DNA from: Fagopyrum homotropicum
Taxonomy: Eukaryota; Streptophyta; Magnoliopsida; Caryophyllales; Polygonaceae
Reading direction: 5' to 3'
Length of the DNA stretch: 64,000 nucleotides
Assembly: GCA_033239125.1 (NCBI GenBank)
Contig: BSWB01000006.1
Coordinates: forward strand, 37,800,501-37,864,500
Within the stretch, counting starts at the first letter, position 1. Every line of letters begins with the position of its first letter. Positions 54,790-64,000 of the stretch are shown here, one piece after another. Under the pieces are notes generated by a model. That model was not told the DNA's origin. It saw only the letters and a program-made list of their open reading frames with translations, and ran no database searches. Position numbers and translations under genes: made by a program.

Positions 54790-55165
54790 CATGGGTCCGG
54801 TTTAGGACAAACCGCCGAACTGGACGCCGGGTTGGCTAGTTTTTTTTTTAATGTTTAGAGGGAACAAGCCGGACGGTTTGGTCCTCAAACTGTCGGTTAA
54901 CCGCCGGTTTGGTCTATTTTTCCTTTTTTTTTTTAATAAACCGCCAAATCGGCCGCCGATTTGGTTTTTTCCGGTTGAGGTTTAGGACGCATGTCTATCT
55001 AGTATTTTAAATTGTTTCTAAGAAGAAATCATACAACAAATTTCTCACATAGGTCCTAACTTATGTCAAGTAAAGTACACATCACATCTTCTTCCACACT
55101 CTTTTTAGAGAATTGTATCCACAGATCAACAAAAGCCAAATAAACTCACCGGCAAGAACGCCACA
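54790..55165. other. Unassigned; AACCGCCGG-rich repeats
   Basis: This short stretch between two solo LTRs contains several copies of AAACCGCC / GGCGGTTTGG-type words (54810-54960) separated by T-runs, suggesting a small decayed inverted-repeat element. No gene. Confidence 0.4.
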
Positions 55166-55170
55166 CACGT

Positions 55171-57944
55171 TGTAACACCCCAAGTTTCAGAACTCGGGGA
55201 GCTACTGGTTAGGACCTCACAGTGGGTCCCGACCTTATTTTGACAACAACTTAACTATATCTTACAACAAGGCACATATAAGGAAAAACCAGAAATCATA
55301 AAGTATGTTTTAACAAAGTCATGAATGTGACCAGAAATACTGATAGCCGAAAATAACAAAGTCTCACAATCTGAGAATATAAAAAAAAGGGTCATACTGA
55401 AAGACCAACAACAAAAGGAAACTGCAAACCGTCCTAAGGAGTACGACACCTCGGCTGGCCACTACCATCCAGATCACTCGGCATCCGCTCTAACTTGTGA
55501 CAAGTCTAAACAACGATAAAACAGTTAGCTAACTAATCAAATATAAGCAAAATAATAAATAGCACAAACACACATATGGAAAAATAAACACTCAATATGC
55601 TGACACACAATCCGGTTATTATCTAATAACTTAGGTGATTCACTTCATACCGTTTTAAAAGTTGTGGCACAAGAAATCTCAAGATTTCTCACCTCCGTTC
55701 CTTATCCAACTGGTAATGGTTTGGCACACCTCCGCCGGTGGCGTCCCCGCAAACCATGTATGGACTAGTCCCAAAAGAAACCCCTAGGGCCCTCGGGCTA
55801 ACTGAGCAGAATGCCACCGCCCGTTACTCTTAGGCCAAATATGTAGGGCGGTCGATGATTACTATGAAATACACTATTACACACATCATTGAAACACCAC
55901 TATCATCATTCACACTCATATCTGAAAGCTAGCTAAGTAAGCCCAAAAGACTTACCTGAATCAGATCTCGACTCTCTTAATCACAACCCGATCTGTAACT
56001 GTAGAAACTCAGTGGTCTGTCAAAGGAGGCAAGTGGATCAACACGTCTCCTAGGTACTTAGAAGTCTAAAACTCCTAAGATGTAAGATCCTATTAGAACA
56101 TGAACGATTACAGTACTCATTTAAGGTAAAATGACTATTTTACCCTTGGTCTTGAAACTCCCAAAAATCCCATAATTTATGCTTAAACTCTTATTTGAGA
56201 CTAAAATGTCATATTGTACCTCTTAAGGATGAGTTTGGGTAGAAACTAGAGAACTACACATTTTTTTATTTTCCAAAACGTCACTAGGATCCAACTTTGG
56301 CTCCAAATATGAAGCTCGTATAAATTTATAAAAATTCCGAATTAATTCTCTAGGTCATCTATGATATGCAATATACTCATAGAAGCAAGAATTGATGCAA
56401 ACTGTCCTACCATCACTTCTACAAAATTCTCTAAAGTCGGTTACAACACCCAAAATTTCTATACTTAGCCAAATTTTCACTGCTGGAAAAACAGCTCAAC
56501 TACTCTACTTTGGGACCTTATAACTTCTAATCCGACCGTTCATTTATTCTCAAATTTAAACACAGTAAACTACATATATCCATCTATGACCTATCAAGAT
56601 TTCAACGGTGGATCTTCAATCTAACTCCTTAACATTGATCTACAAGATTAACGATTTCCAACTTCCAAACTGAAGAAACAAAATTCATTTACAGTAGGTC
56701 CTTGTTTCTACCATTTCTGACAGCACAACTCAGCAGCTACTCTCTACCTACACTTGGTGAATCAAAAGGCAAGGCAAGAGTTGTTTACCTAGGATCGGAA
56801 TAGGGTAGAGCCCTACAGACTGGCGCTAAGACTCGACTGGAGTTCTATTCAACCTCGTGTGGGAGATGTTCGGTCCTGGCTCGCGAGATCTGTACAGCCT
56901 ATTCCTGGTGTAGTACACAATAGAATGAGGTAAGGTTGGGGAGGTTAAATTGTGGTTGTAGATATGAATCAGAGGCAAAGCAAGGAGGAGATTAGCCAGA
57001 CTTACGTTGCAGCACTGAGGACGTCCGCAGTTTTGTACGTGTGCACGTTCACAAGGGGCCTCAACTGCTACTATAGATAGACCTCGTTCAGATTGATAGA
57101 GACGAAAGAAGAGCATGAGAAAACAAGGTTGAAGGATTCAGACTCACTAGCCGCAGCGTGAAGGAGACACTTTTGTTCCTGGCGTCCGAGTGCACAAAGG
57201 AGGGCCTGCTGTGCGAGAGGCAGAAGACGAAGTCAGCTTTATCTGTGTGAGAGAGATTGTTCGATGGGGGGTAGGCTGCTGAGGGTCTGTACGTCAACAC
57301 AGAAAAGAAAGGAAAGAGTGGCTTGCGTGAATCTAGACAGAAGGCAGACGGGACTGAAAAGAAGGACGGGAGATCAACATGAATCTCGGCCGTTACATGA
57401 AGATGGGGAGAGAGGGAGCTGAATGTTCTTGCCTCACTTCAAGGCTGCTACATGTTCCTTGACAGCACACGCTGAGGAGTGAACTGGTCTGCTTCTAGTT
57501 GGGCTTCCTAGGCTGCTCCAATCCGCCAGCAAGGGAAAATGCAAAGGGCTAGAAAATTGAATCCAATAATAAAACAATGGGTTGAAAACAAGGTAATAAT
57601 AAGAGTGAGCTGATGTTGTCAAGGCCTTGTCAAAACTTGTCATTGCCTTGCCAAGCCCATGCATGGCCTTGTCATGATCTCGTCTTGGTCTCATCAAATC
57701 TCGTCATGGTCTTATCTTGGTCTCGTCAAAAGGACGTCATGACTTTGTCAAGGGCATGTCATGATATAAACTAGGGTTTGATAGATTAGGGTTTCATATA
57801 AAATTCTATCATTTTATGTGAAGTGAGGTTACTTAAAATGATAAAATTTGAGATAGTGTGTACGACTAGGTAGAAGAGAAAGATCAACGGATTGAAACCC
57901 GGTTTGATACGGAATTAAACAGAATAAAAATTCCGGATATTACA
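55171..57944 (-). mobile_element. Solo LTR of the 2.6-kb LTR family, antisense
   Basis: On the minus strand it opens TGTAATATCCGG at 57944 and closes GGGGTGTTACA at 55171 (2774 bp). The target duplication CACGT is perfect (55166-55170, 57945-57949). It shares the end block with the other family members (AACTCGGGGAGCTACTGGTT region at 55190), the conserved middle blocks, and the start hairpin (57806-57845), here less perfect. The short frames inside it are not supported as genes. Confidence 0.92.
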
Positions 57945-57949
57945 CACGT

Positions 57950-59091
57950 CTACACTCTTTGTTTGTATTCCTTGAATGTCACACTTCACGAATTCAATCA
58001 TGGGGTTGAGGGGGTGGAGTTGCACCCGAGTCCAGTCTTATACTTGGCGACCAAGTATCATTTGTTTTGGCCTTTACAGTTTGACTTAGGCTTATACTGC
58101 GCAACCAAGTATTATATAGGATTTCGTTATCTTTATATTGTAGTGTTCCATTTGCGTACACATTATCTGATCATTTGTAATCCGAAAATCCTTACTAAAA
58201 TCTCTCTGAAAGTGGACGTATTCATTATTAGTGAATCACTATAAACTCGTGTTTCTTTTGTTCTTGTTTGTTCAATTTTATTCTTTCTTGTAATTTCGCA
58301 CAACATTCTTCTTTAACAGACCCCTCCATGTTGTCATTCAGATTGTTAAAGTAAAAGATCACCTTTCATTTTCTTCTATCTTTTCTTCTTCTTCTGTGTT
58401 TGATTAAGGACCATATCCCATTCAGAAATCCAAGGGATTTGACATACTTGTTCTACTTTTAGAGATGATGAAGAAACTCATTCCTTTGGGATGTCTTGTG
58501 GAAGTCGATATGCCTTTTTTCGAAGTGTTTTTAGCGTAGATTTTCTAGTTTTGATTTTTAGGTTCAATGCTCTGGATTTGAAAGGTCAAGTCTCCCTATG
58601 GAGGAATTTATTGAGAGGATTTTTAGGGATTTTTTCTATTGGAGGAGGTAGAGGTGATAAAGAGGGAGTGTGATTTGACACTTTCTTTTTTCTATTGTCT
58701 CAAGAGTGAGATTGCCTCTCCTAATCAAAAGTAATCCGATTCAACATAGATTTTTATGACTTAGTGAAAGTAGATCTTAAAATAATAATATTTTTTTGGT
58801 GTGAAGGAAAGTCAGTGGTCTCCGGCGTATCTAGACGCGCTTTTATTAATTGGAAAGAAGGCTAAGTAGTCATCACACGAGGGATAGCCCAACCCCTTAC
58901 ATCATCAAGTAAAAGATCAACTACCATTACCACGTGAGTGCATGACATATTAATATATGTCAAATAACATCCACAACAAATTGATTCAATTTATATCCCA
59001 TCAAATATATTACAATTATATTAGGGTATCGCAAAGACATTATGAAAGTTCTTGAAAAAAAGTAAATCTTGAAAAGATAGACTGATTGAAT
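57950..59091. other. Unassigned stretch
   Basis: AT-rich, with no supported gene. Short frames at 57963-58244 and 58491-58673 have no recognisable domain. ACCAAGTAT occurs twice (58050, 58103) in similar context. Confidence 0.4.
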
Positions 59092-59740
59092 GTTTTCATG
59101 CTAGTTTTTAGTTGCATATTTATCTTAGTTTAGTATAGATTTGTATGATTTAGGCATTCTTACATTAGCTAATGTGCATATATGGAAAAATGGATGTCTA
59201 CTTCCCTTGTCATTGTCTTTGTAGGTGTTTGAAGATTATTAGAGCTTAAAAGGATCATTCCTTCCTCATTTAAGTCAAATACATGCATTGACATCTTCTT
59301 GTGTGAGCCACAACCTTAACGAAGAACAATGAAGATTGCTTTGAAGGTTTGTCTTCCACAATCCGAAAGAAAGTCTCCCTCAAATCCGAATGAAGTCTCC
59401 CACAATCGAAATAAGCCCCTCATGATCCAAATGAAGCCTCTCTAAGATCCAAAACAAGTGTCCCATCATAGACGAGTAAGACTTGTTTCAACCCACACAA
59501 GAAACAAAGCAAGGCTAAGGAAGAACTAACAATAAACAAAAGAAGACTGGTGAGGGTCAAATGTAACATCTTTTAGGCTTTAGAACCATGCATATTATAC
59601 CTCTATTGCTCTCTCATACATCACTATTTGTATAGAAAGCGTTCACTTTTCATATTTCGGTATCTACCTTGCTACTTGGGAGGTATTAACAACAACTTCA
59701 CTAAGCACGCATTTTTCTCCCCACAAGACTATTGAGATTC
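59092..59740 (+). repeat. Possible 5' LTR remnant of the second Athila-type relict
   Basis: TGTTTTCATGCTAG at 59092 resembles the Athila-type LTR openings. It is followed at the expected distance by GATGTCTACTTCCC and TTTGTAGGTGTTTG, the counterparts of the GTCTAC and CAGGTAATTTGG boxes of the other LTRs. 59351-59465 holds about five imperfect ~26-bp repeats (AATCCGAATGAAGTCTCCCA). No primer site is seen before the gag remnant, so the unit is deleted or scrambled. Confidence 0.4.
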
Positions 59741-60433
59741 CGACTTTGACACAGATGATGGAGTAAACATCCATTTAGCATGTGAAAGATTTAATGAGTT
59801 GCTGCACTCATGCCCTCACCATGAATTTGAGAAGGGAACACTTATTGAATATTTTTATAGTGGTTTGAATGATACTATAATGAATTTGGCTGACATTGCT
59901 AATTCCAATGGATTTACAAGAATGAGCGAGGATGAAGCTTGAGACTGCCTTGTGACTGATGTTGAACACACATGGAAGTATGCCAAGAAGTGCAATAAGA
60001 CATGAGGTGTCTATAATGTCAAGGATGACAACATGATTGACAAGTTAGTTGTGAATATGCAAGCTTTGATGAAATTTCTTGATTGTAACCACACTTCCTG
60101 AATTGATAACATTAGATACTAATATAAACTGTCAATTTTACAAGGGCACGGGTCATGAGATAGAAGACTGTTCAAACTTTAATGAACACATGATATGATA
60201 TGAGTTCATAAAACAAATCAACTATCTAGGAAATCAAAGAAACTATCAAAGAGAGAACGCATATGCAAGACTTTCCTTCCAACAAAGAAATTTTCCACAA
60301 CTCCCTAGGAGAAGTTTCCCACCCAAAGACCCATCCCTTATCAATCACATGCTTCTACACAAGTTCCCGCACAAACCACACATGACAAAATTCTAGACAA
60401 TCTTGCAAATGGACAACAAACACTTGTATGATT
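59741..60433 (+). pseudogene. Athila-type gag remnant
   Basis: A frame with scattered stops reads RFNELLHSCPHHEFEKGTLI, EYFYSGLNDTIMNLADIANS, then DCLVTDVEHTWKYAKKC, which matches the Athila gag core (compare the ERFKDILLDCPHHGIPK segment at 6810-6870). It breaks at 60433, where an antisense LTR is inserted, and resumes at 62098. Confidence 0.75.
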
Positions 60434-62097
60434 TGTTCGCTCCCAGATGGGTATGATAATGATAATGAGAATCGATTAATTTTTAAATATATACTTGCGA
60501 TAAAAGCCTAAACAACTAAGCAAACCCATAGTGTATGGATCATTATTTAGCAAAAGCAAATACTTCAAGGTCGAACACAAGGAATGAGGTGAAATCAAAA
60601 TATGCAATGATCAAAAATAGAATAAAGCTAGACTAAATAAAGAATGAGTTCAGCAAAAAAAAATAAAGATAAAAAAAATTTAATAATAGGGCAATGCAGA
60701 TTCTAGAGATCAAGATATTCGGTTGTGGTTTTAGAATCAAGACTTCTATAAACTAGGACAAGGTTGGTATGACTAAGGAATGTTGTTTCTATGGTGGGAA
60801 TGATCACAGGGAAGGTCTCACAATCCACTATCCCAAACCGAATCACCTATTACAGGGTAGGTCTCAAGGCTCTAAGGATGGGACATATACTCATACCAAC
60901 TACTCTACCTTAGGGGATTAAACTAACCTTCACCGGGTAAGTTTCAGGTTAAGCTCACTCAAGTAAGAAGTCTGGCACACTCAATCCAATAAAGGGTCTT
61001 GAATCCTTTATTACCTGGAATTTATAATCAAAGTTACTTAAGAACGGGAATCACCGGGTAAGTCTCTTCTCAAGCTTAGATGTATGCCTTAGAAGGATCT
61101 AAGGGTATAAAACACTCAATAAAGACTAGGATTTCGCCAATTTATCACCCAAGCATAAGGATATATCATCTACAGATCAACAGAAGTAACCTCGGGTGGT
61201 TCTAAGATAAACTACGGCAGTGGTTCCTGAAGAAAAGGCCGAGGTTTCAAGGAGCGAGGGTTAAACCAACTTTAATCGTCCAATTCTAACATAAAAGCTC
61301 AGTTTATCATCATCTAAACAACAACCATCAACCAATCACACTAAAATCGTAGGAGTTTAGCCAACAACACACATATTCACATTAAGAAAGGTAAAAGAAG
61401 AATTCAAGCAAACCATAAGCAATAGAACAAAGAAAAGTAAGAAATACTTAGCAAGATGTCTTCGATATCCAAAAGCAATAGCAATCCAACAGTAACAAAT
61501 AGAATCTTTAATCCAAAAGCAAATGATTCAAGAACCTAATTCTTTCTCTCTAAGAATTCTCTCTCACAAATCTTTCTTAAATTGAATCCTAATATACAAG
61601 TGTTGTAGCCGTTGTGGGATGGTAAAAAAACGTCCTTCTCAATGTTAAAGGTTTAGGGATTAATAGTGATAGGTTTAGGCATGAGTAGCATGGGCCACCT
61701 CCAAGGATCTTGCGTTTTGGGCCGTCAAAAGATAAATCTCGGTCTCTCTGCAATAATCTCAGCAGCGAAACTTCTCACGAGTCAGGGCCGCGGTTAGTTA
61801 ATTATGTTTTCCTTCTCCTTGGCTCCATGGCTGCTTTGCTCAAATCCTTTGGTAGTATTCCTAGCTTCCTTTTTCTCTCTGCTATGTTCCATCTCGAGGC
61901 TTAGTCCTCATATGCGTCATGTCGCCCCAAAACTCTCCGAATTGCCTGAAAACGAGACAAGAATCCGTGTAGACATCTATTCTAGAATAATACACAAAGT
62001 TAAGCCTAAATGTCATGGATTCATGTCTATACATGCAAAACAAAGGGAAAATCTACCTATATGAAAGTCTAAACTAAGGACACATTTCATGTTATCA
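60434..62097 (-). mobile_element. Solo LTR, Athila-type family C, antisense
   Basis: On the minus strand it opens TGATAACATGAAATG at 62097 and closes GGGAGCGAACA at 60434 (1664 bp), the same terminal pattern as the family A LTR. The flanks TGATT and GGATC match poorly, so the target duplication is decayed or the borders are off by a base or two. It carries four iterons of the CACCGGGTAAGTCTC type (plus-strand sense; starts near 60801, 60849, 60931, 61051), plus the GTCTACACGG box near 61950. Confidence 0.75.
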
Positions 62098-63456
62098 GGA
62101 TCTATAGGAGACATTATGAACTCGATAGTTTCGAGGCAAGATTTAGCAGGATGGAAACCATTGTTGATTTGATTTGGAAAAAGCCATAAGATGTTGGAAA
62201 CTCAAGTTGTCCAACTCAACCAACAAATGAAGAAGGCTCAAGGAAGACACCCTACAACCACGAAAAATCCTATAGGAGTTTGCGCCATCACATTGAAAAC
62301 CGGAAAAGAGACTACTGATCTCGTAGCCATTGAAACGACTTTGAAAAAAACCATTGAGGAAAAAGTTGTTTCCGAAGAGGTAACTGTTTCTTCACCTCCT
62401 AACCTATATAGACCTCCTCTTCCTTTTCCATGGGATTATAACATGAAGAAGAAGAAGAAGAATGAAGATTTTAAAAGTTTTGTCGAGAGAATAAACAAAC
62501 TTTACTTGCAGATTCCACTCGTTGCAGCATTGAAACAAATGCCCGAATACTCAAAGTTTATGAAGGAGATTCTATCAAATACGAAATTTCACAATTATAT
62601 AGGGTCAATCAAAATCACCAAGGAGTGTAACGCTATGCTTCAAACAAAGATGTCACCCCAGAAGGAAGATCATGGAAGCTCTTGCATCCCATTGACCTTT
62701 GGTGGAAGGATGCACACATGTTTATGTGATTTAGGTTCCAATGTGAGTGTTATCCCGCTCAAATTGTGTAAGGACTTAGAACTAGGAGAACTTTCACCGG
62801 TGAAATTCACCATGACTTTGGCCGACAAGTCTATCGTTAGACTTGGTGACATGATTAAGAACATTGTTGTAAGGATTGACAAGCACGAAATGCGTGTAGA
62901 GTTTTTGGTTTTTTCAGTTGATGCAAGTATTAACGTGCTTGTGATCATCGGACGCCCCTTCCTTGCTACTGTTGAAGCTCTCATCGATGCTCGTGAGGGA
63001 TTCATCATTTTCCGATTTGATGAAGAAAGAATGAAGTTCACCCTTCGTAATCTCCCTAAGCATTCCCTCATAGATGATGATATATATGTCATAACTTACT
63101 CCATTATTGTTGATGAATGTATGATCATTGAGGACAACCCATATTTAGATGTATTTGCCTTGCAGAAAACTCCACAGGTTATTGCCATAGAATTGATGCT
63201 GAGAGAGGTGCTCAAGAACCAGGTCGAGATGAGAACCACGATTCACAAGCTCAAAGAAATTTTGGAAGACCTTGTGGAAAATAACACCACCTTGGAACGA
63301 GAGATCAGAGAACTAAATGATTACCATGAGTTCTTGGAATATCAAGTCGCGGCATTGGAAGATGCCCTACATGAGCTTATTGACCACCTTAAACATATGG
63401 ATATTGTCTTGGAGATGGTATTGAGAAACTGGATGCTCAGGAATTTGTCCTTGTAA
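62098..63456 (+). CDS. Athila-type gag end and protease with coiled-coil tail, no RT
   Basis: The open part (421 residues from ATG 62191) is the C-terminal half of a gag-pol frame, so the ATG is probably internal to the ancestral protein. Residues ~29-40 (IGVCAITLKTGK) match the linker before protease in the complete element. The retropepsin has active site DLGSN at 180-184 and IIGRPFLAT near 252. After LRNLPKHSLIDDDIY (~285-300) the frame continues with a strongly charged, heptad-patterned stretch (~330-412) that should form a coiled coil, then stops. In the complete element this position leads into RT; here no RT is seen up to 64000. It may be a non-autonomous derivative or a relict. The start upstream of 62191 has a stop at about 62170. 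Confidence 0.65.
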
Positions 63457-64000
63457 AAGCTAAAAAAGGGTTGTATTTAAATTATTCGGCTAAATGAATT
63501 GCAAAAAGCCGTAGCCAGAAACGTTCAGCAAACTGCCAAGCAAACGGCTTCTTTGCCCGTCTCACAGCTGTTTTAGAATCCTTTGGAGATTTTTTTCAAA
63601 ATTAATTCAAAAACTCATAGCCAAAGTTTAATTATGAACGTCTACCAAACGACCTCATACGGCTTTCCAAATGACTAGCCAAGCCATTTCCAAGACCATC
63701 AAAGGTGGTACTTTAAAACTCATCTCACACAACCATCAAATGGCCACCAAATGGCCTACCAAGCTGTTTGGACTCCGTTCATTGCCCGTTTTGCCACCGT
63801 AGAAGTTGAGATCTCAAATGTCATACATTACTCTCCAATCCAACAACCACATTAAAACTCTTTCCCCTCATTCTTCGTATCATCACCTCCTTCCTACACT
63901 AACCACTACAAACATGAAAGCTCCCCATCCGTCAATAGAAAAAGACCTCCCTCACCTCCACCTCGAGCACAACGTTCCACATGCCCCCAATTCCACAAGA
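63457..64000 (+). other. Downstream spacer of the second Athila-type relict
   Basis: No RT or integrase. It contains variants of a CCAAATGGC / CAAACGGCTT word (63535, 63650, 63740-63765). From about 63914 a Pro/Arg-rich reading (RKRPPSPPPRAQRST) could be the N-terminus of an ATHILA ORF1-like gene running off the window; that is a guess from position and composition. Confidence 0.35.

Noticed and set aside
60434..62097. Alternative left border of the antisense LTR at TGATAATGATAATGAG (about 60454)
   Set aside because: TGTTCGCTCCCAGA at 60434 matches the terminal GGAGCGAACA of the family A LTR, so the border is placed there despite the weak target duplication.

Overview
This window looks like gene-poor, transposon-dense nuclear DNA from a flowering plant, probably a eudicot. 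The evidence is nested Ty3/gypsy and Ty1/copia LTR retrotransposons with plant-type primer binding sites (tRNA-Asp and initiator tRNA-Met), AT-rich intergenic sequence, and one spliced gene of a plant-only family (DUF641, GRAVITROPIC IN THE LIGHT 1/IRKI-like). I see no tRNA or rRNA gene, no CRISPR array and no bacterial-type operon. The species cannot be named from the sequence.

Layout. (1) 1-20100 is a nest. The oldest layer is a decayed Tekay/Del-like chromovirus: gag start at 691-784, gag-protease at 2464-4117, RT-RNase H-integrase-chromodomain tail at 15975-19006, 3' LTR from 19170. Cut into it are an antisense Athila-type LTR piece (346-690) that itself abuts another antisense LTR (1-345), an antisense solo LTR (785-2463), and a complete young Athila-type element (4118-15974, TSD TGCGG). 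The young element has near-identical LTRs, an open 1505-aa gag-protease-RT-RNase H frame and an open 477-aa ATHILA ORF1/env-like frame, but no integrase. (2) 20100-30880 is the only host-like stretch. The DUF641 gene lies on the minus strand, with its whole CDS in one exon (22285-23661) and two introns in the 5' UTR. (3) 30883-46042 is a dead short-LTR copia element, broken by a roughly 1-kb gypsy fragment (about 33541-34590) and by a 9.6-kb non-autonomous Tekay-related element with 2.6-kb LTRs (35909-45524, TSD GAATA). (4) 46079-48837 is a PIF/Harbinger-like element (TTA flanks), itself carrying LTR-like sequence full of small palindromes. (5) 50221-50545 is a foldback element, followed by two solo LTRs of the 2.6-kb family (52307-54784 plus, TSD GTAGT; 55171-57944 minus, TSD CACGT). 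(6) 59092-64000 is a second Athila-type relict: LTR-like start, gag remnant, an antisense solo LTR, then an open gag-linker/protease frame ending in a coiled coil, with no RT or integrase visible before the window ends.

How the parts relate. Most of the sequence is retrotransposon at different stages of decay: a recent full-length insertion, full-length non-autonomous copies, four solo LTRs left by recombination, and coding relics. Several elements lack one or more enzymes while keeping open structural genes or intact LTRs, which points to parasitism on enzymes supplied by relatives. The most unusual material is in the non-coding parts. It includes arrays of short palindromes whose arms differ but stay complementary, iterons kept at the same spacing in the transcribed leaders of diverged Athila-type LTRs, and a CCTCG-N2-CGAGG word scattered through both coding and non-coding parts of the young element.
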